Assembly: GCF_954871325.1 (NCBI RefSeq)
Contig: NC_088778.1
Coordinates: 33,244,730 to 33,308,729, forward strand
Direction of reading: 5' to 3'
Source of the DNA: Gordionus sp. m RMFG-2023
Lineage: Eukaryota; Nematomorpha; Gordioida; Chordodea; Parachordodidae
Length of the DNA stretch: 64,000 nt
In this document: in pieces, positions 34,561-45,796 of the stretch
Layout: the number at the start of each line of letters is the position of its first letter
How positions within the stretch are numbered: the stretch's first letter is position 1
The notes under the pieces: generated by a model
Database searches by the model: none
What the model was told of the DNA's origin: nothing
What the model saw: the letters and a program-made list of their open reading frames with translations, nothing else
Made by a program: the position numbers and the translations under genes

Positions 34561-34726
34561 ATTATATCAAAAGGCTAAAAAAAAAATATCAATTGATTGA
34601 CATTTTCATAATAAAATATATATTTTAATTTACATTATTTTATTTTGCAAGTTCGTAAAAGGCGATAATTATGTATCCAAATTTTGACTATGATTAATTG
34701 CTTTCTACCAATGCAGTATTTAGTCT

Positions 34727-34918
34727 GGTTTTGTTTAAACGGCTCAAATTCGAGCCGATTTTTTAAAAACGGCTAACTCAATCTTTTATCCAAAAGAAAG
34801 TAACGTAAGACTGAAGATATTGCTCGTAGAATGGCACAAAGACTATTAGCGAAATCTAAAGGCTTTGGCAATGAATTACCCGTTTTTAAAATTGGGCTCA
34901 AATCAAGCTATTTAAACA
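34727..34918 (+). mobile_element. hAT-type MITE, TAGTGTTGTT family, copy 3 (diverged)
   Basis: Contains gtttaaacggctcaaattcg, aaaaacggctaactcaat and, reversed at the right end, gctcaaatcaagctatttaa. The flanks (tatttag and tattttag) may be a decayed duplication. Confidence 0.55.
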
Positions 34919-34943
34919 ACAATATTTTAGTCATACCACTTGT

Positions 34944-35145
34944 TAGTGGAGTTAAACGGGCCATTTTAAGCCGATTTTTTAAAAACGGCTAACTCAATAT
35001 TTTAGCCTGAAAAATATAGCATAAGCCTTGAGAATTCGCCTATTAGATATTCAAACCTTCGTTCCTTCTACAAACAAAATCTTCAGGCTTGCGTTAAATC
35101 ATTCTGGATGAAATAGCGAGTTAGCCGAGCCGTTTAACAACACTA
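34944..35145 (+). mobile_element. hAT-type MITE, TAGTGTTGTT family, copy 4
   Basis: Starts tagtggagttaaacgggcc and ends ggctcggctaa...cgagccgtttaacaacacta. Flanked by ccacttgt (34,936-34,943) and ccccttgt (35,146-35,153), an 8-bp target duplication with one mismatch. Confidence 0.75.
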
Positions 35146-35281
35146 CCCCTTGTTTGCTAATCGTTATCACTTTTTTAAGTCTTGTATTTATAGTTCAATA
35201 TGATTATTTAAAAAAATTAATAAAACTTGATACATGCAACTTGTTAGATCAATTAAAAGAGAAATTTGGATATATTTTTAG

Positions 35282-35382
35282 GAACGTCCCGAGATCGTTT
35301 CGAGAAGATTTCGGAATACAGGTTCCGGTTCGGTTCCCTAAATTTACTCGAAGTTCTGTTCCCAGAACGTTCCATTCCATAT
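35282..35382. repeat. Word island GGTTCC / GTTCCC / CGTTCC
   Basis: Variants of ggaacg, ggttccggttcgg, gttccc and agaacgttcc fill about 100 bases. A plus-strand frame that crosses it (35,154-35,411) has no coding character outside the island. A related island, on the other strand's words, occurs at 44,758-44,875. Confidence 0.55.
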
Positions 35383-35624
35383 CTCTCCTTATAATCCGTA
35401 TTAAAAATTAACATAGTAACAGCTGATATCAGATGGAAATTTCATACAACCTTTTATTTATTTTTTTTAATAAATATTTATATATATTTATCGATTCATA
35501 ATTATATACAAGGAATAAAGATTATAACTACAAACAATTTGTTTACACCATATCTTTATTTACAAATCACGTATAAAAATATAACCGACCGATATTTTGA
35601 TATAATAAAAATTACGAAAGAACT

Positions 35625-35832
35625 TTAATGCTTCCTATGTTTTTTCCTCTTTGTTCTTGAACGCCTTTCGTCGCTACTGATGCCAGATCTATTTCGATAT
35701 TTTGACGGAAACTTTTCGGTAGTCAAATTTCTCGACTTTTTACGCTTATGTTTACGAGTATGACTGTGACTTGGCTCCCTTTCGTTTTCGCTCGATGATG
35801 AGCTATGTTGTGTCTTTTTATATTTGGAGTTC
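35625..35832 (-). CDS. Last coding exon of a Lys/Arg/Ser-rich (nuclear, RS-like) protein gene
   Basis: On the minus strand the pyrimidine-rich acceptor ...tctcacttctag is followed by 68 codons and a stop. The product starts NSKYKKTQHSSSSSENE, continues HSHTRKHKRKKSRN and FPSKYRNRSG, and ends RSRTKRKKHRKH. It is highly basic with Ser clusters and an unmistakable nuclear-localisation character, as in C-terminal tails of splicing and RNA-binding proteins. Codons rich in C and G (CGA, TCG, CGT) stand out against the AT-rich surroundings. A poly(A) signal AATAAA follows on the minus strand near 35,560. Upstream exons were not found; a piggyBac element lies 440 bases upstream. It is in the same orientation as the SREK1IP1-like gene 3.6 kb away, but splicing from that gene's third exon would be out of phase. 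Confidence 0.55.
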
Positions 35833-36099
35833 CTAGAAGTGAGATATATATAAAAAATAAAATGAAATCAACTGAAACATTTTCAAAAATCAATCATATG
35901 TATTATAGTATATTATATTATGATTTTATTCAAACTACACTCTAACTAACATAACCATTAGTTAAAATTAGAATTTGATATTAAAAATTCATTTTTAATT
36001 AATGACATTTAAGTGTCATATTTGTGATAGGTTTCCAATTAAAAAAACAAGATTCGTGATTATGACTTTCCCTTTTTCCTCAAAATGCGCGGAATAATC

Positions 36100-36262
36100 C
36101 TTCAGGGATTCAACCCGAACCTAAACCGTCAAACCGGTACTAACCGCTATTATTTATCGATCCCAAACCGAACCTGAAAAGTAAAAAAATTTGTCGCCCA
36201 AACATGAACCGAACCTCTAAAATGCCCGTGAACAGGGGTTAAAGCCCCTCGATATTTTAACC
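36100..36262. repeat. Word island ACCGAACC / AAACCGGTACTAACCG
   Basis: Words cccgaacc, taaaccg, aaccggt, accgaacctg and gaaccgaacc fill the stretch immediately left of the piggyBac element, which inserted at a TTAA at its edge. A similar island with the same word class lies at 38,012-38,064. Confidence 0.55.
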
Positions 36263-36269
36263 CCTTTAA

Positions 36270-37757
36270 CCCTTTAGGTTCCCTCATAAAATTAATATGT
36301 TGCAACACGATATTTAGTAATTTTTTTATTGATTCTAGTATAATATAATATAAAACACACAAAAAAAGTTTTTTAAATTCAAAATGGCGGCTCTCCCTGG
36401 TGGTTTCAAATTCATATCATTGACACCTTATGGAAACTTTCGAAACAGTCTCTATTTTTATTTAGACATAGTGGTACGTTGCATGATTTGCACGACCACC
36501 TTGTTCTTCTGGGATTTAACTTTGTACTACAGAAGGTACACCTTAGTGAGGTTCCTGCCTGAGGTTGATGAGCTGAGTTTTTTAGTCTAATTTCTGGAAG
36601 GATATAAGCTTTATTATTTTTTCTTTGCATTGATATATAATTATTATCATTATGAATATTATAATCCCTATTAACATTTTTACAGTATGCCAATTCGCTA
36701 GCAATTATTTGTCTTCGGAATTCTTTCGATGAGAGTTTATTATCTGTAAGAATATTGTATATTATGAATGAATTGATAATCGCCGCATCTATCAGCCAAA
36801 AAAATATTGGTAGTCACCATTTTCGCCACTTTCGCGAAATTTCATATAAAGACTTGAAATGGTCAACAGACCCCATATATTTATTATACATCTTTATCAT
36901 TATTGGACATTTTACGTCAAATACTTCCCCTTTTTTAATTTTTTCTATTCACAGTATCCACTGATCTCGGATCAATATAATTGGGCATTATAAATACGTC
37001 ACGATTATCTCGCCATTTAATTATACTTATATTATTTTTGTCACTTCTCCAGTCAAACTCACTTCTTTTTAATTTTGTTTCCATATTCTTTATGGGCAAG
37101 TATCTCCTATTTTTGTTTAGTGTTCCGGTAGCATATATACCTTTCTTTTTTAAATCGATCAATTTCAATTTGATAAGGTGTATCCGATTCATAATCATCA
37201 CTATCAATTTGGTAACGTGTATCCGATTCATAATCATCTTCGGAATCAGTGGATGAGTTGTCTAACGAAGAACCTTCAGATGGAATGTCCAGATAATCAT
37301 CCATATATATAACAAGCTAAAATTATTGCGAAATGAGTTGGCAAAATTTATCAATTATTTAAAAAAATAAATATTAAAAATATTGTTGTTAAGTGGCAGT
37401 GGTTAGTTTAATATACCACATTAAAGAGATCAAAATAATATATAAATATTATTTATTTGAGCAAAAATAAATATTAGAAAGATAGATAAAATAGTGAGGA
37501 ATATATACATTTAAAAATATTTGATAAATATACTTACTTATAATTAAAATTGGAATTTTAAGAAAAATCACCGTAAAAAACGTATTTTGAAATAAAGGCG
37601 CGAAAAAAAAAATTAAAAAATAACTCCTCCACAAACATATGAAAAAGAATATCTTTTAATATATATTCGTGGTGGTTTCATTTTATATGATTAACTCCTT
37701 TAGAAGATATAAAGGTTAAAAGGTGGTTTTATATTTGCACTACCGCGACCGAAAGGG
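36270..37757 (-). mobile_element. piggyBac transposon, internally deleted and decayed copy
   Basis: The ends are CCCTTTAGGT (36,270-36,279) and, reversed, CCCTTTCGGT (37,757-37,748), each flanked by TTAA (36,266-36,269; 37,758-37,761). This is the piggyBac target rule. On the minus strand an acidic N-terminus with SEDDYESD (37,304-37,140) is followed directly by the middle and C-terminal transposase: GIYATGTLNKNR, SIIKWRDNRDVFI, MGSVDHF, KWWLPIFFWLIDAAIINSFI. The Cys-rich C-terminal finger RCTFCSTKLNPRRTRWSCKSC ends near 36,410. At 1,488 bp it lacks the first half of the catalytic core, and the remainder is split over three frames with stops. It is a dead derivative. Confidence 0.85.
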
Positions 37758-37761
37758 TTAA

Positions 37762-39210
37762 AGATTATTAATAATCAATTTTGACTAAAGGGGAGTATCA
37801 GTAATTATTGTTTTAGATACAATTTTCCATATCATTTGATGCTGTTAGCTTCTTAGGTTAACCTAAAGAAATGCTCTCAGCCCTTAAATTTGTTCGTCCT
37901 TCTTATAAATATGATTTGACAAAAATTAATTCTTATACGGCTCAACATTACTTTTTTAGAGAAAAGTGATGAAAATCCTTATTCCCCCCCAAATAATTCT
38001 AATGCGCTTAAACGAGAAAAGGTCGGAACCGGTCCAAACCGAAGATGAACCTCCCACGAAGGCCTCTGATGAAATATTAAGTTAATTTCGAATAACTCTA
38101 CTCGTAAAGTAATGAAAAGTAATTTATTTCATTATGTGTGAAAAAGAACAATGTAACATTCGATTCGTATTTGAATAGGCCTACAACCCACCGGCTAGTG
38201 AGTTGGGTCAAGTAATTAGAATCAATTTTATGTTTTCTTTTCTACCTACAGGTTCGAGGTAGAAAAATTGTGTCTCTTGTTGTTCACTAACTCTGCAAAA
38301 TATATTTAAAAAAAAGATTGTCTTGCTATCTATTTATTTCAAAAGCTAATGGATTAAAACATCAATCATTATTTATTCCAAAAAAGAGATATGTTACATT
38401 AAACTCTAAAAAGTGTAATTCATTTTTTTTAAATGAAATTTCGTAGAGTCAGCTTTTAGAAAAAGCATAGAAAATGCATAACTCCAGAGTAAAAGATCCT
38501 TAATAATTTATTTTTTGTCATCCATATGGACTTATATTGGATGCTCATAGTATTAAATTAGAGGCTAAATTCAAGTTATAACTAGCTTTAATTTGGGTAA
38601 TCTTTAACTTAAAATATTGGTGCCAAATTGTATAGAATCGGTTTTGTAGTAATATCGGAAAATATTGGGTAGGTAAAAAATTTGTGTATATCAATACAAG
38701 CCTATTTATTAGTGAACAAAATCTCAAAAAATATTTTCTTCATATTTAAGGAAACAGTTTGGGTAAAGAACAAGATATTTTATAACATCTTTTGTCTGAA
38801 AAAACACTTTCTAGATCTATGCCAATCCACTTCAGTATTTCCAATGTAGCAAAAAATTTAAAAATAATATTTGGCCCAATTTCTCTTAAATAAACATTTT
38901 TTAATGTTTTTGCCTCTCTTTCAGCTTATATTAATCACTCCATTTACCCACTTTAACTTTAAAATTTTTATTAATTATAAAAACATATAATATATGTACT
39001 CCAATTTAAATTCAATGCCATCACACATAATATTTAAAATTAGCTACTATGAGGATAAAATCTTAACAAAATATCATACAAATCTTTCTTATCTTAAAAT
39101 GTAAGAAATATTACTGCTTTTGGTGGGAAAAGTCATATTTATTTTAAAATATCTTAAGCCTGTTGAACTTTGAAATATTTATATAATAGCTTTTATTAAT
39201 GTTTATAAAT
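37762..39210. other. Non-coding AT-rich spacer with a small word island (38,012-38,064)
   Basis: No gene recognised. The island ggtcggaaccggtccaaacc sits near 38,018. A less AT-rich patch at 38,160-38,270 (ggcctacaacccaccggc...) has neither coding nor repeat signature that I can name. Confidence 0.45.
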
Positions 39211-39270
39211 ATATTTTTATTATTTTAACTAATATAATAATGATAAAATAAATTATTATCAATTAAAATT

Positions 39271-39781
<511 letters not shown>

Positions 39782-40389
39782 AATTTCTTTATGTGCATAC
39801 TAATTATAAAATATTAAAAGATAGATTGATATTTATCAATCATTTAAAATCAGCTGTTAACTCAAATATAAAATCATCACTGTCAGTATTGGTGGCTAAC
39901 AATATTGTTATCAGTATCTATTATTAAATATATTGTTACATATTAGTTATGTCATAAAAAAGATTACTTGAAATTAATTGGTAAGACATTTGTTTAAAAT
40001 AGCTGCAAAAAAAACACTGCTGCTGATGAAGATAACAAGGTGAAATGCAAAATATATTCTTAATTGCCTTTTTCATTCATTCGATAAATTCAATCTTCAA
40101 TTTTTATCTAATGTTTTAGATTATTAATTCTCAAATGCTAACAATATCATAAACATAAAAATTATTTATAAACCATCAGATTGATATAAAGATTCGGAAA
40201 TTAGTAAAGACTAACAAATATCTTATTTTCAAATAAGGATAGAGATCTAAAAAGGCAAGATTTTCATTGTGATTAAATTTGTAAAATTAGAATATTAATG
40301 CCTAAAAAATTTGAATTTGGATGAATGTTTGATTAAACTATCTCAAATTATAGCTTTTAAAAACATAATTGATAAATATGTGTCCCTGT

Positions 40390-40749
40390 CATCTAATAAA
40401 TATCACTTTTCTTAACTCGGCCTTTCATTATTCTGCTGATACTTACCAAAACCATAAGACCCACAAGAATTCTGAAATAGATAATGAGATACACAAGAAA
40501 AAATTGAAATGTATCAGGAGATACATAAAATAGATGTTAAAATGAATACCAAGACTGAGATGATCATTAGAAGAGTTGTGGTTATACTCGATAAAATAGG
40601 TCTCATCGATAATAGATTTATCTTTTCAAATTTCATAAATATGATAGAGTTTATCAACACATGTGAAAAGGTGGAGGGTACTGTCATATCTATTTATAAT
40701 AGGGCAGTTATGAACACTCATGCAGATATTTATGTTATTCTCATTAAGG
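40390..40749 (+). CDS. Possible decayed gene or exon, unknown function
   Basis: Two overlapping frames look coding. One reads NSAFHYSADTYQNHKTHKNSEIDNE up to a stop. The other runs from the ATG at 40,509 through VKMNTKTEMIIRRVVVILDK and YNRAVMNTHADIYVILIK to a donor-like AAG/gtatat at 40,749. Amino-acid composition is balanced, unlike the neighbouring AT-rich frames. No family is recognised. It may be a broken gene with a frameshift near 40,510. It lies 0.6 kb from the SREK1IP1-like gene, on the other strand. Confidence 0.3.
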
Positions 40750-41618
40750 TATATTATATAAATAACAAATTTGTTTTCATATGTTTTATAAATAAATTTG
40801 CATAATATGATTATATGCATATAATTTAAAAAAATATATTAATTTACTACAAATTAAATTTTATAAAATCTTGTCAGATGAGGGGTCATTTGCGATTTCA
40901 TTATGATAATCCATTGTATTCTACCTATATTTTAAATCAATATTGTATAAAGGAGGGCTATTAAGTTGATTTCTTCTCTATAAATTTTACAAAATATTAT
41001 TAAGTCCACTATTAACAGGCCTGGCTGTGTTTAAATTTAGTTTTTCTCACTTCTTTTTTAATATAAAATTACATTTTTTCTAAAAAAAATTTGAATTATT
41101 TAAGGAAATTATTCACTTAGGCTTTTCTCTTCAATTTAGTTATATATTTTAAACATTCTTTTAGGGGGAGGGGTATGGTGGAAGGTGAACAGTAAAAAAA
41201 GTGAATAAATTTATTATAACTTTGTAATAAATTTTGTCAGTTTATTTTATATATAGTTTACAAATCAATATAAATATATCAATTAAGCATACACAATTAA
41301 AAAAATATATTTGATTAACAATTAATCCTATGAACCAATTGTCTTTAATTTTAAGGTTAATTGACTTTTTTACAGAAGGTACATAGAGAATTTTTTTTAT
41401 TGACTTAAAATATTTACAATAAGCACTTTGGGGGGGGGAATGTCACTATTCCTGCACCTTTGATATATCTATAACCACAATTGGCATATCAAAGATATTT
41501 GATTTATTTTAACCATGAATTTTATTGAATATTTTTAGGTTACCTCTTTCATTTTTAAATTTTATAGTTCTTTACTTTTTATTAAAAAAAATAAAAAGAA
41601 ATATTTCTTAAAATAATG

Positions 41619-41629
41619 AGTTATAGCTC
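41619..41629. repeat. Left 11-bp target duplication of a Mutator-like candidate
   Basis: agttatagctc, repeated exactly at 43,415-43,425. Confidence 0.6.
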
Positions 41630-43414
41630 GTCCTGTGCACTGACAAAACTATCGGTGCTCAGCATGATTTCCAAAAATCTTACAGCCAATGTTGCGCCGA
41701 TTTTTAGCCGGCGTCAACAAAAGCAACATAAATTTCCGTAGTTATAAATTTTTATAACATTTTTTTTTTAAAATTCCTTACTAAATTTTTAAAAAAAAAA
41801 TAATAAAATAATAAAAAACCTAAACTACAGATATCTCGGCATATTTTGTAATTTTCATTTGAAAATTCATTATAAATCCAAAAATCTATTTCGTGATTTT
41901 ATAATTTATGATGTATAAAAATTATTTTATTTTAAATTTTTGGGACATAATGATGATCCCCTTGAATTTAATGTCAATCCAATGGTAGAAAAAAATAACT
42001 CTTTCACTGGGTGTGTAATATAGTTTCTTTTTCTATATTGATCTGTCCACATATTGAATTTAATTGAGCAAATTTTGACCCTGAGTTAATTTGTTCTTAT
42101 ATATGCACTTTCATTGACAAGTAAACATCATTAAGAGCAGTACGGCTTAGTGTTTGTCCTGTTTGTGGTAAATCAGAACTAGAATTGCTTGATATTTCTA
42201 AAATAAGTATTTTGAAAAATTGATAACAAAAAAAATCATAATAATCTTTAATTTATATTTAGACATCAAATCAGGGACAATTTATCAAATAAGAAATGAA
42301 TTTGTTAAAAAATTATTCTTGGTTGTATGTAAAGATACCCATAAACAGAGATGATTAGATGAATATGCAATTATACAATATTATTTAAATCATTCATGTC
42401 TATGTGTAATCATATTGTTGCCACGGCTATAAAATTCAACTATTTTAAACTTCTAGCTAATGCTATTTCAATAGAACAAAAAAGACATAGGGGACCAATT
42501 TTTATATAAATTTAATACCTTAAAAAAAATTTTCATTCCTATATTATCAATTGATTGAAAAGGTGATAATAACACAAGTAATAACACATAGTTTCTTGCT
42601 AGAAGCCATTTTTTAATGAAGTTTTAGAATTTGTCTAGAATTTTGGTTTGGATATAAAATATTTTTTGCGATTTTGATGAAGTATCTTCTTTAATATTAA
42701 TGACCAGAAGTCAAGTGTTTTAACAAATTCCCTTGTGCCAATGTTGATTGAAAAGTTTTGAATTTTTATAGCTAGAATATTATTTTACATAATTTAATTT
42801 TATAAATTTATTAAAGATTTTGGCTTAATTATGAGAAAATAATATTTTTTTGAAAAAAAGATATATATACTGCGAAAATGGCTTATTTGAATCATCATTG
42901 TATCGTCTATAACAAATAACCTTTATCTAAGCAACAATCACAGTAAAAATTTGTCAGAATTTATGGAAATTGTTTTATTATCTCTTTTCAAGCTTAGAAA
43001 ACCAAAAATTATTTTATACACAAATGATTTTTTAATTTTATTGTTTACCATTATAGTACAAAAATTATTTATAGATTTATTAAGTGTAGATTGCATATCC
43101 ATTTAAAAAAATATATATGTAAAATTATGGTAAATTTTGGAATTTCACATTTTTGATTGATTGAATTCTAAAATGATGTCAATATAATAAATTATGATTT
43201 TAAAATATGTAGATTTAATAAGAATTCATTAAAATCTTGATTGACATTTTAAAAAAAAATTACGACAGTGATGTTGAGGAATTATTAGAAGAAAAAAAAA
43301 TAGGCATAAAATATGAAAAAAACTTCTCGTCGACGTGATTTTCATAAACGTCGGCGTTTTCGACGTATCCAATAAAATAAGCGGCCGGTCAACAGCCGAC
43401 CGTTGCACAGGTCT
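41630..43414. mobile_element. Candidate Mutator-like DNA transposon, non-autonomous or decayed
   Basis: Bounded by a perfect 11-bp direct repeat, agttatagctc. The ends are GTCCTGTGCACTGAC and, reversed, AGACCTGTGCAACGGTC, which share CCTGTGCA at the same offset; both ends are GC-rich with small hairpins (ccggtcaacagccgaccgg-like at the right, 43,385-43,402). A duplication of 9-11 bp is typical of Mutator-like elements. The interior is AT-rich, with two short coding-like scraps on the plus strand (GHNDDPLEFNVNPMVEKNN near 41,940 and LSVCPVCGKSELELLD near 42,150). No transposase core is seen. The right end alone could be taken for a Helitron terminus (hairpin, 10 bases, CTAG, T), but the direct repeat argues against that. 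Confidence 0.5.
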
Positions 43415-43425
43415 AGTTATAGCTC

Positions 43426-44160
43426 CTATTGAATCTAAATACTTTTATTTATTGTTAAATCAATTATTGATATAATAATATTTATTTATCTATCCGAAAT
43501 AAAAAGGAAAATAATTAATTTTTTTTTAAAAAATTAAAATGCCATTTTATCCTTATCGCATCAGAAATTTTACAATATCGGCCCGATCTGATCCGATAAA
43601 AATAAAAATATCGAGGAATCCTTGATCTATCATTATATATATTTGATTGATGATATTTGATTTGACACTTCTTTTTGTTAAATTTATATTCAAATATTTT
43701 TTTCCCAGTTATTCCTTGAAAAAATATTTAGTTATGAGGAGGAACATGGAATTGAACATTCCAGGAAATAAAACTTTGGAAAAATTATAAAAATTATATT
43801 GGAAGGGGAGCTGTGTGTGATTCTGGGAACATTCCAATATCAGGCTGGTTACAAAGCCTTCCAAAAAAAAAATGAAAATTTTAAATTTAATTTTATTGCA
43901 CATTTTAATAAATAAAATATTTATAATGACTCAATCATTATTATTCGGTTTTTGTAACTTTCCAATTTACTTCGCATAACAATATTATTACTCACTTTAA
44001 TAAAGAATTATTATACTTAATAATTGATTAAGATTTTTTTTATAAAAAACTTGTTTTAAATCAAATTTATATAAAATAATAGTTTTTGAGTGTCACCGAC
44101 TTTTTATTGAGAGACGTTTTTCAAAAGTCAAATATTGATTTAGATGTTAATTATTACACC
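43426..44160. other. AT-rich spacer with a small GATCCGATA word island
   Basis: The island tatcggcccgatctgatccg (43,575-43,610) resembles 48,418-48,510. Otherwise nothing is recognised. Confidence 0.4.
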
Positions 44161-44181
44161 TAGACATATATATATATATAT

Positions 44182-44335
<154 letters not shown>

Positions 44336-44467
44336 AAGAGAAGAGAAGAGAAGATATATATATGTATATTCTAACAAGGTAACGACACTTTTGTATAATG
44401 TAATAATACCACCTTGCAAATGTAAATGATAATCATTTAGAAAGCGTCTTAATTAATGCTTAGATAC

Positions 44468-44654
44468 TAGTGTTGTTGAACTACCCAATTTTTGTTCAAC
44501 TACGAGATAGCGAAGCCATGTTTTTATTCAAAAATATGCGAATCAATCTTCAAGTTGAGACAAAACTTGTAGGCTTAATTGGATTTTCTTAGGCTAAAAG
44601 TCTGACCACAAGCCACAATAGAGATGGTCAATGTTAGGTAATTTAACAGCACTA
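44468..44654 (+). mobile_element. hAT-type MITE, TAGTGTTGTT family, copy 5, with perfect target duplication
   Basis: Ends TAGTGTTGTTGAACTA and ...TTTAACAGCACTA, flanked by a perfect 8-bp duplication, ttagatac (44,460-44,467 and 44,655-44,662). This copy defines the ends and the 8-bp duplication rule for the family and places it in hAT. No coding capacity (187 bp). Confidence 0.8.
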
Positions 44655-44757
44655 TTAGATACATCGTGACTGATCTTGTATTCTTATAAGGATAAAAAAA
44701 AATTGCGTTATTGATATAATAGAATAAGATAATATTAAATATTATATTTTTATGTAG

Positions 44758-44875
44758 GAACGCATTTTTGGGACTTTTCTAAACATGGAATTGAATGAGG
44801 AACGGAACATAATTTTCATGGCTGGAACAGAACAGAAACGCAAAAATGCTTTTGTTCCGAATCCCCGGTAAAATT
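44758..44875. repeat. Word island GGAACGGAAC / GTTCCG
   Basis: ggaacgc, gggac, ggaattg, ggaacggaacat, ggaacagaacagaaacg and gttccgaatcc lie within about 115 bases. It uses the same word class as the island at 35,282-35,382, though the flanks differ. Confidence 0.55.
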
Positions 44876-45796
44876 GCAGAATATTATTTACGATACATAA
44901 TTATAAAGGGTTTTTCACATTTATAGTAAAAATGCAGGCATGGTCTGACCAATGACATACAATGATACCTAAACTGACGATGCATTCATAATGCAGCATT
45001 CGAAAGCGTCGTTGAATGCAAATCAGCTGGACCCGCCATTTTGGTGACCCGTATACTAATTCTCATGTTAAAAACTACTATTTAAATTGATAAATTGCTT
45101 CCTTATTATCTCGATGATATCTGGCAACTCTTTAATAAAGCTCGCGTCAAGACTTAGAAATAAATTGGCCTCTCGTTTAAAATTATGGTTAGCCAAAATG
45201 GCCTTCCCAGCTGTTTTTCATTGATGTATAATGTCTAGGTTTTGTTATATGTCTAAGTAGCGATGGCGAATATTAAAAATTAACATATACGAAACGGAAT
45301 TGAAAAAAAAGCTGATTAAAACTCGACTTTCATTAATAAAATAAAAATTAGACTCACAATAATATCAACTCTGTTAAATTATTTAAGGTCTCAATTAGTT
45401 CAGTCCACTTTAGCAATTTGTATAAGGATTCATACCGCGTTCGTGGTCAATAATAAAATTAATGTTAGTCGCCTCTAATCAGTTTGTTCGAAAAATTTGA
45501 ACCGGGTTTCTAAAGGTTCAACTAAACCAATTATATGATTATTATATTGTATCAAAGCAGCTCTTAAATGACTTTTTTTATTTCATTTTTGATTTGAATC
45601 AAAATATTCACTATTTAAATTATGTTTTTTTTGCCATTTCATGGTTACCAACTAACGAGGTCATGGTTCGACTAGTGTAAGTCTTGTTTAAATCCATACA
45701 TTTATTAGAGTTATTTTTTATAACAAAATCAAGCAGAATTCAGAATATTAAACCAAATTATATCTATTTTAATTAAATATTTTCTTAAAGTTTCTA
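44876..45796. other. Upstream region of the eIF4G-like frame
   Basis: A less AT-rich patch at 44,935-45,060 (gcaggcatggtctgacc...) precedes AT-rich DNA. I could not find exons encoding the first half of the eIF4G middle domain here. A pyrimidine stretch ending tttctag at 45,796 could be a splice acceptor. Confidence 0.35.

Noticed and set aside
39830-39930. Short minus-strand exon-like segment ending SDDFIFELTADFK and a stop
   Set aside because: Too short, upstream of an unrelated start on the same strand, and without a partner exon.
43385-43417. A third Helitron 3' end (hairpin, 10 bases, CTAG, T)
   Set aside because: An 11-bp direct repeat and partly matching inverted ends at 41,630 explain the same boundary better as a DNA transposon with terminal repeats; kept only as an alternative.
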